The position numbers were made by a program, and so were the translations under genes. A stretch of 64,000 bases of DNA from an uncultured Methanobrevibacter sp. (GTDB taxonomy: Archaea; Methanobacteriota; Methanobacteria; Methanobacteriales; Methanobacteriaceae). The stretch's first letter is position 1. Every line of letters begins with the position of its first letter. The stretch lies in assembly GCA_900314635.1 (NCBI GenBank), contig OMVY01000005.1, positions 1-64,000 on the forward strand, in the 5' to 3' direction. Below the pieces are notes generated by a model. That model was not told where the DNA came from. It did no database searches and worked only from the letters and a program-made list of their open reading frames with translations. Of the stretch, positions 43,242 through 51,334 are shown piece after piece.

Positions 43242-43779
43242 CATCTAATTCTTATAATAAACTACTTATTTTTATTTTTTTCCTTTTTTAACAATTTTAC
43301 TGTTTCTATTTGAATTTTTAACAATTTTTTTCAATACCTCCAGTAAGTAATGTATATTTAGTGTAGGAGGAAAAAACTATTTTTCTTTTATTCTAGAAAT
43401 CTTTTGTTATGGTTTCTCGATAGCCATTTTTTTCTTCCGTACATTTTTATAAAAAAACATGAATAAAAAAAAAGACGGGATGTTATAGAATTAAATACTG
43501 GAGATGGATAAATATTTATTAAAAATTTCTTTTAAAGGAAAATGAGATTATCTATTTTATCAATCATTGGTTTTCGCTAGTTTAATTAAAGTCAAGGGAC
43601 GAATGACATATTTAAATACCAAAATATCATAATTGTCTCCTCTTATTTTAAATGCACGACGTTCAATAAACAAAAAAATTCTCTAAAATTCTACAGCAAA
43701 AATCTGGAATAAAATAAAATAATCATCCTCCTCACTAGACACATAATCTTAGTTTCCCAAAAAAAGAAATTTTTCCCCC

Positions 43780-43816
43780 GTTCGTTTTATAAAAACATAA
43801 CGAAATAATTAAAAAC
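43780..43816 (+). repeat. Dispersed 37-bp element, copy 13
   Basis: GTTCGTTTTATAAAAACATA then ACGAAATAATTAAAAAC, consensus form. It is the last copy seen in the window. Confidence 0.95.
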
Positions 43817-44022
43817 CTTATAAAGAACAAAAAACTAAATAAATATATATCGTATAATATTGAATTTAAAAAATGATATATAAATATATAACGAATTTTG
43901 TTTAATTTCTGTAAAAAAAGTTGAACTGATGATAATTAATAAAATCCTGAAATTTAAATAAATTATTTATCTTAGCTAAAACCACTAAATCATATCATAA
44001 TTATTGAAAAAAAAGCAAAATT

Positions 44023-44046
44023 AAGTTTGTTTTATAAAACAAACTT
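44023..44046. terminator. Perfect palindrome downstream of the cupin gene
   Basis: The arms AAGTTTGTTTTA and TAAAACAAACTT form a perfect 24-bp palindrome, 37 bases after the cupin stop on the minus strand and followed there by a T-rich tract. The half GTTTGTTTTATAAAA also resembles the first part of the dispersed element. Confidence 0.5.
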
Positions 44047-44082
44047 TAAAAAAAGAGTCTGAAATTTAAAAATATTTAAATC

Positions 44083-44418
44083 TTATTTTAATGCGGGAAC
44101 TACTGTATAGAATACCAAATCCTCATCGCCATTGTTTATTATGGAATGAGTGGAACCTTTTGGACAGATATGGCATGTTCCAGCTTTTATTATCTCCTCG
44201 ACATCATCGCATATTGCAATTCCTTCACCAGAGACAATGAAATTTATATCATCATTTGATTGCTGAAGATGAGGACCGATTGATGAATTCGGCGGAATAA
44301 TGGTTTGAATAAACCTTCCGCAATCATTAACCGCCATCTTTGCAATAACCTCTCCTTCTCCGCCGTTCATATTTGGAATAGCTATTTCTGAAAGTTCATT
44401 AAAATCAATTAACATCAT
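44083..44418 (-). CDS. Cupin domain protein
   Basis: A 111-residue single-domain cupin. The two cupin motifs are visible: IPPNSSIGPHLQQSNDDINFIVSG (about residues 40-63, with the first His and acidic residue) and GTCHICPKGSTHSIINNGDE (about 81-100, second His). Metal-binding His and Glu/Asp are partly replaced (Gln, Asp), so enzymatic activity is uncertain; sugar or small-molecule binding is possible. AAGGTGAT lies just before two in-frame ATGs at 44418 and 44415; the second has the better spacing. Confidence 0.82.
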   Translation of the reverse strand: MMLIDFNELSEIAIPNMNGGEGEVIAKMAVNDCGRFIQTIIPPNSSIGPHLQQSNDDINFIVSGEGIAICDDVEEIIKAGTCHICPKGSTHSIINNGDEDLVFYTVVPALK

Positions 44419-44456
44419 ATCACCTTAAATTTGTTTAAATAATTTTGTTAAAATAA

Positions 44457-45265
44457 TCATAAATTGTTTATTGCATCCACCAAATCACTGACAAAAATCT
44501 CAACAGTCTCTTCATCTAACTCCAAAAGAGACAAATAGGGATTTAAATCTTCAAGTTCCATGAGCAGCAATTCACCATCTTTGGTTTTGCAGGCATCAAC
44601 TCTTTGAATTCCATTTTCAATAGTGTTCCACTCAATAAATCCTTTGGCAAATTCAATCTCCCCAATGCTTGGAGAATATTTCTCAAGTTTCCATCTTTCT
44701 TCTTTATTAGGAGCATATAATGCATATTCAAATTTATCATTTATAAAATAAAAGGACACCTCATATTCAAAATCGATTGCAGGCTGGATTAAAATGTCAT
44801 TATCCAAATCCCTTTTGATTAATTCCTCCTCAGTTAAAAACTCAAGGCCTATTGAATCGGCACCCTCTTTAGGTTTTATGACATAAGTATCTGTTTCAGG
44901 CAATAAACCAATATTTTCAATATCATCAATTGTAGGAATTACAGATAACCATCTAAAGTCAAATCAAGAAGATATTGCTTTCCACACATATCAGCCTTTC
45001 CAGTAAAATCGTTAAAAGTCTTTAAATTATTGGTTTTTACTCTTTCCCTAAATGAATCATAAACTTCCTTGAAATTCAATACACTGCCTGTATTTCTGAA
45101 AATAATCAAATCCACATCATTTTCAAAGCTTGAAGAATTCTTTGGATTGCATAAGACTATGTCAAAATGATCTTTAAGTATCCCTGATAAAAAGAGATCC
45201 TCCTCATAGTAGTTTCTGCCTTTTGCATGATAATATAAATCAGTCAAGTATAAAATCTTTTTCAT
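44457..45265 (-). pseudogene. ATP-grasp-type gene broken by a frameshift
   Basis: Two minus-strand frames make one protein of about 269 residues. The first (45265-44939) starts MKKILYLTDLYYHAKGRNYY and ends DLTLDGYL at a TAA. In the shifted frame it continues VIPTIDDIENIGLLPETDTY then VIKPKEGADSIGLEF, the glycine/lysine loop of an ATP-grasp fold, and LLLMELEDLNPYLSLLEL with the metal-binding Glu/Asn. The shift lies close to 44940. It may be a recent mutation or a sequencing error. Substrate unknown. The cupin gene follows on the same strand. Confidence 0.75.
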
Positions 45266-45310
45266 AATCCCACATAATTATATTGATTCTTAAATAATTC
45301 AAATAATAAG

Positions 45311-45400
45311 GTCTAAACCATCATCCTAAGAACTTGATAACTGATTCTGGAACCTTTTTCTTGAATAAGTGGGTTCATATAATCAATGCTAGTCTGTGAA
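45311..45400 (-). pseudogene. Remnant of a transglutaminase-like gene
   Basis: Two blocks match the transglutaminase-like gene at 33110-33682 at base level: AACCATCATCCTMAG with the following AACTTGATA, and TGGAACCTTTTTCTTGAATA with AATCAATGCTAGTCTGT, corresponding to its centre and its start. About 200 bases between them are deleted. It shows that another copy of this module once lay here. Confidence 0.72.
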
Positions 45401-45409
45401 AAGAAAAAA

Positions 45410-45583
45410 TTGTTAAAAATCTGTTTAAAAAATAAGTACCGAAAAGTAATAATTGTGTAAAAATCTGTTTTAAAAAAAAAGTACCGAAAAATGATAATTG
45501 TGTAAAAATCTGTTTTAAAAAAAAGTACCGAAAAGTAATAATTGTGTAAAAATCTGTTTTAAAAAAAAAGAAAAGTACCGGAA
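45410..45583. repeat. 44-50 bp tandem repeat, four copies
   Basis: The units contain AAAATCTGTTTTAAAAAAAA, AAGTACCG and AAAAGTAATAATTGTGT. The AAGTACCG segment recurs near 45435, 45481, 45525 and 45575; unequal A-runs and small insertions cause the uneven period. It lies between the transglutaminase remnant and the radical SAM gene. Confidence 0.85.
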
Positions 45584-45664
45584 TTTTCATTCCAGATTAA
45601 ATTTAAATTATTTCTTTGCATTTTTCTTTAAAATTTTTACAAAGTCCCCGGATACTATTTCATT

Positions 45665-46360
45665 TTAATCGATTTTTTTAATTTTTTCTAGGAAATCTTC
45701 CCTATTCTCAATAGCTATTTTTGATATTTCCTTATACTTTTCCACTTCATCTATGTAATCAACTGTTTGAATGTTTTCAAATCCCATGCTTCTGAGTTTT
45801 TCATAACTTTCCATGAATTCAAATCTCTTATGCAATTCCTTGATTTTTGGAACTCTAATTTTAATTTTATCTCCATCAACATGGTCTTTTAGATAAGTTA
45901 AATTGTTTAAAAACAAGTCATAATCTCCTTTGGTGTATAATTCATATCTGGCTTTGACCATGTCCTTGCAATCTACGTAAAAATAGTCGATAAGGTCTAT
46001 TACATCTTTTAATGATTCCAAATCAGTAGATAGAGATGTTTCTAGATAGAATTTCCATTTGGTTGATCTGTATTTTTTTATAAACTCTTTAATGAATTCG
46101 TGTTGAAGTAGAGGTTCTCCCCCTCCAAATGATACTCCTCCACCAGTTGATAGAAAATAAATATTATCTCTTTTCAACTCTTCATATAATTCATCCACAG
46201 TTAAGGATTTTGGAATTAGAGTTCCATCCCATGTGTTTGGATTAAGGCAATAAGCACATCTTAAAGGGCATCCTGCAGAAATTACAAGTGAAGTAATTCC
46301 ATCCCCATCTGTATATGTTCTAAGCCTGGATATTGATAGAATATTGATTTTAGGATTCAT
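45665..46360 (-). CDS. Radical SAM activating-enzyme-like protein
   Basis: About 231 residues. The 4Fe-4S/SAM motif is ISAGCPLRCAYCLN (C-x3-C-x2-C near residues 31-38), followed by GGGVSFGGGEPLLQ (about 82-95), the family's SAM-binding glycine motif. The sequence resembles activating enzymes for glycyl radical proteins and anaerobic ribonucleotide reductase. No glycyl radical enzyme is nearby. I start at ATG 46360, which has AGGAC upstream and overlaps the preceding gene by 11 bases, indicating translational coupling with the Cys-rich protein. Confidence 0.85.
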   Translation of the reverse strand: MNPKINILSISRLRTYTDGDGITSLVISAGCPLRCAYCLNPNTWDGTLIPKSLTVDELYEELKRDNIYFLSTGGGVSFGGGEPLLQHEFIKEFIKKYRSTKWKFYLETSLSTDLESLKDVIDLIDYFYVDCKDMVKARYELYTKGDYDLFLNNLTYLKDHVDGDKIKIRVPKIKELHKRFEFMESYEKLRSMGFENIQTVDYIDEVEKYKEISKIAIENREDFLEKIKKID

Positions 46361-46784
46361 CTGCATCGTCCTGAAGTTCATATATTATTGTTTCTTCTTC
46401 ACCATCATTGACATCTTCATAGGCCGATGGTTCAAAATCACATGTTTTTATATCTTCATAGTCATAGAAATGTTTAGCGATAAGATAATCATAAAATGAT
46501 TCTGGATCGGGAGATCCAAAACTTAAAAAAAGAGTATCTTCTTCAATTTCAGTAGGTTCTGTCTCAGTTAAGGTGAATATTCCTTCCAATTCTATCTTTT
46601 CACCTTTGTATTGTTTTTTCTTCAGTTCCATTTCCAGATATTCAAGTTCCCTTTCGCATTTAGGACATGTTCCTGTACAGTCGCCTTCGTATGTGCACTC
46701 TTCAATGTTAAATTCTATGTTGTTTTTGAGAGCTATTTTTTGTCTGATCTCATTTAAGAGTTCGCACTTGTCTCTTCCATTCAT
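46350..46784 (-). CDS. Cys-rich acidic partner of the radical SAM protein
   Basis: A 144-residue acidic protein. The cysteine cluster ECTYEGDCTGTCPKCERELE (Cys 30, 36, 40 and 43) could bind a metal or Fe-S cluster. The C-terminal half is strongly acidic (EEDTLFLSFGSPDPESFYDY, DVNDGEEETII). It overlaps and precedes the radical SAM gene, so it may be its substrate or an accessory electron carrier; either is inference. I do not recognise a named family. A GGGGG tract lies before the ATG. Confidence 0.65.
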   Translation of the reverse strand: MNGRDKCELLNEIRQKIALKNNIEFNIEECTYEGDCTGTCPKCERELEYLEMELKKKQYKGEKIELEGIFTLTETEPTEIEEDTLFLSFGSPDPESFYDYLIAKHFYDYEDIKTCDFEPSAYEDVNDGEEETIIYELQDDADES

Positions 46785-46982
46785 AATTTACCCCCTTATA
46801 ATGAAGAATTTAAAAAAAAGTAGTGAAATTAAAATAAGCAATAAACCTTTTCACCCCTTCTTATAATAATATTTGTTTTTAAAAAGTATAAATCTTTTTA
46901 TAAGTTGGTGAAATTGTAAAATTAAATTATGAAAAGTAGTTCGGTGAATTTGTCAAAAGTAGTTCGGCAATATAAAGATTAA

Positions 46983-47009
46983 AAACATTCATGAATATCA
47001 TGAATGTTT
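46983..47009. terminator. Hairpin terminator after the gene at 47033
   Basis: Perfect 12-bp arms AAACATTCATGA and TCATGAATGTTT separated by ATA, with T-rich DNA on the plus strand side and an A/T tract on the other. It lies 24 bases beyond the stop of the minus-strand gene. Confidence 0.6.
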
Positions 47010-47032
47010 TATTTATTTTTCTCTTTTTTAAA

Positions 47033-47242
47033 TTATCCTTTTCTACTGTATCTTATTTCTAATAGTTTAATCATGTTTTCCATTCCTTTTTCGCTTGTTT
47101 CAGTTATTTTTTTAGTATTATGTTTGTATGTATGTTCTATTTTCTCAAGTTGTATTGCAATTACATAATCTAATATTTCAGAGGTTCCAATTTTATTTCC
47201 AGGTTCGGTAATTTTTGATACTAAACTTTTTTCTAATGTCAT
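47033..47242 (-). CDS. Small hypothetical protein
   Basis: About 69 residues, mixed charge and helical: EKSLVSKITEPGNKIGTSEI then LDYVIAIQLEKIEHTYKHNT. No family is recognised. AAAGGA lies 9 bases before the ATG at 47242, which I prefer over one three codons upstream. A hairpin terminator follows, which supports a real gene. Confidence 0.55.
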   Translation of the reverse strand: MTLEKSLVSKITEPGNKIGTSEILDYVIAIQLEKIEHTYKHNTKKITETSEKGMENMIKLLEIRYSRKG

Positions 47243-47387
47243 TATTCTCATTCCTTTTTTGTTTTATAACTTAATTTTCATGTTTTTTTATAGAAAAAAT
47301 TAATAATATTAAAGTATAACAACATACATTGTTATCAATTAAATTTTATATTTGGGAGCAGTTATTCTCTAACCGCTCCTTATATTT

Positions 47388-47528
47388 TTATCCTTTCCTA
47401 AATGTACAGTTATTACATTTAGCACATGGTGGTAATCTATCATCAGAGTTATCAAGATGGAGATCTTCACCACACTTAGTGCAAACGTATCTGCCTATGC
47501 CCGGTTTTTCTCCACATTTATAGGCCAT
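47388..47528 (-). CDS. 46-residue zinc-ribbon protein
   Basis: A short gene starting MAYKCGEKPGIGRYVCTKCG with Cys 5, 16 and 19 and, after an acidic segment, CAKCNNC near the end, giving a zinc-binding knuckle set. The opening is like that of YjzC/rubrerythrin-type small ribbons that begin with K-x-GE-x-PG-x-G. It is real on the strength of that conserved pattern; function unknown. The upstream AAGAGGTGTAAGT gives a ribosome site. Confidence 0.72.
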   Translation of the reverse strand: MAYKCGEKPGIGRYVCTKCGEDLHLDNSDDRLPPCAKCNNCTFRKG

Positions 47529-48105
47529 ACTTACACCTCTTATAATGCCTAAGGTGATTTTGGTTATTCACATAAATTAAAAAAAATAGTCTTAAATACA
47601 ATGAGCTAGAAAAGTAATAGTGAAGTTACTTATCTCTGTTCGATAATGATTTTTGTAATTTCTTTGTCTTTTCTAGCTAGGTCACTACTAAGCCACTAGT
47701 AATGACCTATTTAAAGACAATTCTAATTTTTTTCAATACACCTCCATCCCTATAGGACTTTTTATTCAACTGTCTTATGTGTCTATAAGTAATTTTAAAA
47801 TTACCAATGTAGATACAATATTACGAAACTTAAAAAAACAAAAAGTTTCTAAAATTTTTAATATGGATTAAATCAAATTGACCCATCCATATTACTTTAT
47901 TTAAATTTAATCTTATATAAAACTTTTCTTTTGTAAAACAAAATATGTATTACTTGTTATTAATTCTAAAATTTTGTATTTATCTCTTAATTAATTATTC
48001 ATAAATACTTAAAAAAGGTATTTTTTTAAAATTTTATAAAAAATTAATACTAAAAATTAGTATTTTTAAGAAAAGTTTATATACAATACGAACATAACCA
48101 TAATT
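47529..48105. other. Gene-free region with a long imperfect hairpin
   Basis: No gene is seen in about 575 bases. At 47664-47720 a nested inverted repeat could fold into one hairpin: outer arms TTGTCTTT and AAAGACAA, inner arms TAGGTCA (47678) and TGACCTA (47703). It may be a small RNA, a terminator for the zinc-ribbon gene's opposite strand, or an element end. The last 30 bases hold the TATA box (GTTTATATAC near 48076) of the next gene. Confidence 0.5.
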
Positions 48106-49239
48106 ATGAGTGAAACAATATCTTTAGATGACATATACATTGCCATGTGTTCAAGTAAACCGACATTATATAAAGCTATCATAGGATTAATATTATCCTC
48201 TGGAATGGCACCGATTACATTGTCAACATTAACATTAAACGATTTTTTAGTCGCATGCAACGATTATTTTCAAGAAACAGAAGATAAAACATTGCAAAAT
48301 TTACTTAAAAAAGATCCATGGAAAATAATTCCTTGCTGGAAAATAAAAACAAAAAATATATTCACATTCAATACTCCTGAAACAACATTTTATCTGTTCC
48401 TATACTTAAAAGAAAAACGAATGGATGATTTGAATAATTTGGATTATCCTTTATTTAAAAGTGGTAAAAATAATTTTTTAACTTCGAGTAAAATTTCATC
48501 ATATGTCACAGAATTTAATGCAATACTTAGGTTATTTAATGAAAATTATGAAAATAAATTCAAATCTAAAAATCTCATTGCTACATTTGAAGATATATAT
48601 GATAAAAATATGCTTATTGAAGTAAATAATAAAAATAATCTTTTAAAATTATTTGAAGGAAAATTATCAAATAACAGTAAATTCTATCGAGCTTCGATGA
48701 AAGATCAACAAAAAATTAAAGATTATTATAAAATATTAATCCCATTTTTAACAGCACGGGAGTTTAATTTAAATCATGAAAATTTTAATGACAAAAAAAT
48801 TATTTCTCCAATAATTCAAGACTTTTATGTAACTGAATTAAAAGAAGAATTAGATTTAGATTATGCTCAAGAGCAATTACTGTGCAAATTTGCAGAAGAT
48901 TTAACTAAAAATGATTCATTTAACAATGACCAAACTTATTTAGAGAAATTATTCAAAAAAGCTTTGGTTAAATTAAAAGTTCATTATTATGATTTTGAAA
49001 AAAATATAAAGTTATTTTATGTTGAAAAAAATCCTAATCCTGAAGTTTATGCAAAGAGAATAGAAAAAGATATATATATTTTAGGTATTTATGATTTGAT
49101 TAAAATTAGTCGGGATGAGATGAGTAAGTTCCTAATTAATCATATTGTTAGACAAAATTATTATGATAAAAATATGTTCGGATATGAGGCGAAGAGAATA
49201 ATTAAAGAGGTTTCATATGAATTAATCGATAATGGATAA
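48106..49239 (+). CDS. Integrase-like protein with degenerate tyrosine-recombinase fold
   Basis: A 377-residue protein. The N-terminal part reads LYKAIIGLILSSGMAPITLS then TLTLNDFL (about residues 23-50), which has the shape of the first catalytic box of tyrosine recombinases (usually TG-x-R-x-x-E-x-x-x-L), but the Arg and Glu are not at their places. Tyr-containing RQNYYDKNMFGYEAKRI near the end may correspond to the active-site region. It is therefore either a diverged archaeal-virus integrase or a non-catalytic relative. The TATA box 25 bases before the ATG and absence of a ribosome site suggest a leaderless mRNA. It opens the defence island. Confidence 0.5.
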   Translation: MSETISLDDIYIAMCSSKPTLYKAIIGLILSSGMAPITLSTLTLNDFLVACNDYFQETEDKTLQNLLKKDPWKIIPCWKIKTKNIFTFNTPETTFYLFLYLKEKRMDDLNNLDYPLFKSGKNNFLTSSKISSYVTEFNAILRLFNENYENKFKSKNLIATFEDIYDKNMLIEVNNKNNLLKLFEGKLSNNSKFYRASMKDQQKIKDYYKILIPFLTAREFNLNHENFNDKKIISPIIQDFYVTELKEELDLDYAQEQLLCKFAEDLTKNDSFNNDQTYLEKLFKKALVKLKVHYYDFEKNIKLFYVEKNPNPEVYAKRIEKDIYILGIYDLIKISRDEMSKFLINHIVRQNYYDKNMFGYEAKRIIKEVSYELIDNG

Positions 49240-49718
49240 TATTATGTGTTAACATCATCCAACTTATTAAAATTTAATATTAATAAAAATACCAGAGTTT
49301 ACTCAATATATTTATTGAATTTTATTGAAATTAATAGCTTTTGATAAGGACTCAGAAAAATCATTAGATTCCAGAGAAGATTTGGTAAACTTTTATAATG
49401 GTAAAAATAGATTAAAAGGACAATTTGATTATATTAAAACGTTATAATTACTGAAACTATCTTTAACGAAAATTGAAAAAATAATGAAAATTTTTCCTAA
49501 ATAAATAAGAAATCTTTTTAGGAATGGGCAAATTTAAAAATTAGAATGATAATTATTTTAATTTTTTAAGAAAAAATTTATACAGTATGGCGTATTTGAT
49601 TAATGCTCAAACTTTTTTATATAAGATATTCAGAAATTAAAAATTTTAATGGTAAAATCCATATTAGCAAGTTTTATTATTTTGAATTTATACCAGTATT
49701 AAAAAGGTTTCTACTTGT
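49240..49718. other. Region with gene debris
   Basis: No intact gene. At 49325-49447 on the plus strand a 40-codon trace (LIAFDKDSEKSLDSREDLVN, FYNGKNRLKGQFDYIKTL) ends at TAA and looks like the tail of a decayed gene. A second TATA-like sequence and an ATG at 49603 give only a 61-codon frame antisense to the next gene's end. Confidence 0.4.
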
Positions 49719-50126
49719 TCAACTATCCGAATTCTCAACACTACCCATATTAGACTCAATAATACGGGCAATACCTCTTAACCAATGAATAGTATCACGC
49801 CTACCAGTCCACCCAAGATCAAAGCGAACATAAATTGTAGTCCCATCAGAAAGATCAATAATTAAGCCTGGACACTCTACCAGATATACAAAAATATCAT
49901 TCCATCCAACATCCGTTATGCTGCTCCAAGGAATACGTAAATCAGCACCGCTTTTAGTGGCCTGATAGAACACTATCCCCTTTTCAGCAATGCGAAAATG
50001 AGTAGTCCAATAGGAACTTCCATCATAAGTGTATCTAAACCAAGACCTAATCCATTCATATGGGTTGTGCTTTTCCAGCATCTTTTGTTCCTTTTCAAGA
50101 TTTACTCCTGGTTCAAAAATACCCAT
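49719..50126 (-). CDS. PH-like domain protein, paralogue 2 (short form)
   Basis: A 135-residue member of the family seen at 42738 and 50314, lacking the hydrophobic Gly-rich insert. It starts MGIFEPGVNLEKEQKMLEKH with NPYEWIRSWF, then THFRIAEKGIVFYQATKSGA and LRIPWSSITDVGWND, and ends IHWLRGIARIIESNMG-like. The shared core is R-I-A-E-K-G-[IV]-V, G-[AS]-D-L-R-[IL]-P-W and [HC]-x-x-RG-x-AR-x-I. A GGGGGG tract precedes the ATG. Function unknown. Confidence 0.65.
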   Translation of the reverse strand: MGIFEPGVNLEKEQKMLEKHNPYEWIRSWFRYTYDGSSYWTTHFRIAEKGIVFYQATKSGADLRIPWSSITDVGWNDIFVYLVECPGLIIDLSDGTTIYVRFDLGWTGRRDTIHWLRGIARIIESNMGSVENSDS

Positions 50127-50255
50127 ATTTATCCCCCCTTCTTTTAATTTGCAAAATAGTTTTTTGAGATGATTTGTTGTTTGTAATTTATAATATATAA
50201 ATCTAATTTAATTGTTTTTTAAACACTTAACGATGTTTTTAGAAGGAATAAATTA

Positions 50256-50313
50256 TTTATACTTATGAAGTATAAATTTAAGAATATAAATTGTAAAGAG
50301 GAGGTTGATATTT
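50256..50313 (+). promoter_or_regulatory. Conserved TATA dyad promoter, second copy
   Basis: TTTATAC (50256-50262) and GTATAAA (50270-50276) reproduce the dyad at 42680, with the same spacing to AAATTGTAAAGAGGAGG and the start codon. Confidence 0.6.
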
Positions 50314-50814
50314 ATGGGTTTATTTAATTTAGATGAGGATATTGATAAGGAGAATAAGATTTTAAGTGAGCACAATCCTTATGATTGGGTTGAATGTAAT
50401 GTTACACTGCCTAAGATGCAATTGGTTACTGAATCTGCTAATGCTTGGGAAAAAGGTATTGCTTTAGGTATTTTAGGACCTGTAGGTTTGGTTTTGACTA
50501 GTGGTGTTAATCAACGTTATGAATGTGTTTCTTATAATTCTTATATTAAGATTGCTGAAAAAGGGGTTGTGATTCTTCAGGGTTGTGATGATGGTTCAGA
50601 TCTTCGCCTTCCTTGGGAGTTTATTGTTAGAGCGAGTTATGTCAAAGAAAATGACAGACCTCTTTTGAAAATAACATTGTTAAAAAACCAAACAATCAAA
50701 TTAAATTTTCAATTTTTCTGGAGTGGTAACAATAAAATTCATTATTGTAGAGGTTTCGCAAGATTAATCAATGAGAAAGCATGCGGCATTAATCCAGAAG
50801 ATGAAGGATGGTAA
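50314..50814 (+). CDS. PH-like domain protein, paralogue 3 (long form)
   Basis: About 166 residues, closely similar to the protein at 42738: NKILSEHNPYDWVECNVTLP, the hydrophobic segment KGIALGILGPVGLVLTSGVN, then IKIAEKGVVILQGCDDGSDL, RLPWEFIVRASYV and the shared ending INEKACGINPEDEGW. The start is set at ATG 50314 because GAGGAGG lies about 9 bases before it; the in-frame TTG at 50305 overlaps the ribosome site. The dead copy at 50851 follows 36 bases later on the same strand. Confidence 0.65.
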   Translation: MGLFNLDEDIDKENKILSEHNPYDWVECNVTLPKMQLVTESANAWEKGIALGILGPVGLVLTSGVNQRYECVSYNSYIKIAEKGVVILQGCDDGSDLRLPWEFIVRASYVKENDRPLLKITLLKNQTIKLNFQFFWSGNNKIHYCRGFARLINEKACGINPEDEGW

Positions 50815-50850
50815 TTTATCATACATTAAATATTAAATAGGGGGATTTTT

Positions 50851-51252
50851 ATGAAAGATATTTTTAATCCTGGTCTTTTTGATCCAAGAATCAATGAGGG
50901 AAAAGAATTAGCTATAATGGAGAAATACAATCCTTATTCTGGCATCAAGGTGCAGTTTTGATTTTCTCCAGATGATAACTTCTTTAAAACAATCTTCCGC
51001 ATTGCTCAAAAAGGAGTTGTCATCCAAGGATGGAATGAAGATGGTTCAGATCTGCGCATTCCTTAGAATGACATTGCAGGCGTTTCCACTTATGAAAGCT
51101 TTTGGTCTCCTTTGACTTTGGTAATTAATCTTAAGGATGGTAGGGATGGTTATATCTTCTTTGATAATTGGAGTACTACAAATACTCATATTCATTTGAT
51201 TAGAGGAATTTCAAGGATTATTCTGGATAAAATAGATGAAGAAAGCGAATAA
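50851..51252 (+). pseudogene. PH-like paralogue killed by two nonsense codons
   Basis: A full-length frame of 134 codons (MKDIFNPGLFDPRINEGKEL to RIILDKIDEESE) interrupted by TGA at 50959-50961 and TAG at 51064-51066. The TAG stands where the paralogues have the invariant Trp of LRIPW. The ribosome site GGGGG and all other family motifs (FRIAQKGVVI, GSDLRIP, LIRGISRI) remain, so inactivation is recent. Stop-codon readthrough is unlikely, since nothing here suggests pyrrolysine use. Confidence 0.85.
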
Positions 51253-51334
51253 GAATCATCAATAATGCTACTTAGCGTCATCGGATAATATTTTTCAACA
51301 CCAATATTATTTGCATTTAATCTATTTTCTTTTT

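Larger units (their letters stand above)
43242..44082. other. Gene-free stretch with decayed coding traces
   Basis: No intact gene in about 840 bases. It contains element copy 13 and, at about 43560-43670 on the minus strand, a short coding-like trace (FIERRAFKIRGDNYDILVFK) ending at a TGA, possibly a gene remnant. A palindromic terminator-like sequence lies at 44023-44046. Confidence 0.5.

Noticed and set aside
32421-43816. CRISPR array made of the 37-bp repeat
   Set aside because: Repeat length and GTT...AAC ends look CRISPR-like, but gaps range from about 0.4 to 2 kb, contain genes, and orientation varies; no cas gene is in the window.
45375-45590. 71-residue minus-strand frame in the 45.4-kb repeat
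   Set aside because: It is entirely translated tandem repeat (Phe/Leu/Lys-rich) without a ribosome site.
48066-48260. 64-residue minus-strand frame at the start of the integrase-like gene
   Set aside because: Antisense shadow; the plus-strand gene has a TATA box at the right distance and a long frame.
50959-51066. Pyrrolysine (TAG) or other stop readthrough in the PH-like gene
   Set aside because: A TGA is also present in the same frame, the TAG replaces a Trp conserved in paralogues, and no pyrrolysine machinery is seen. Plain inactivation is simpler.
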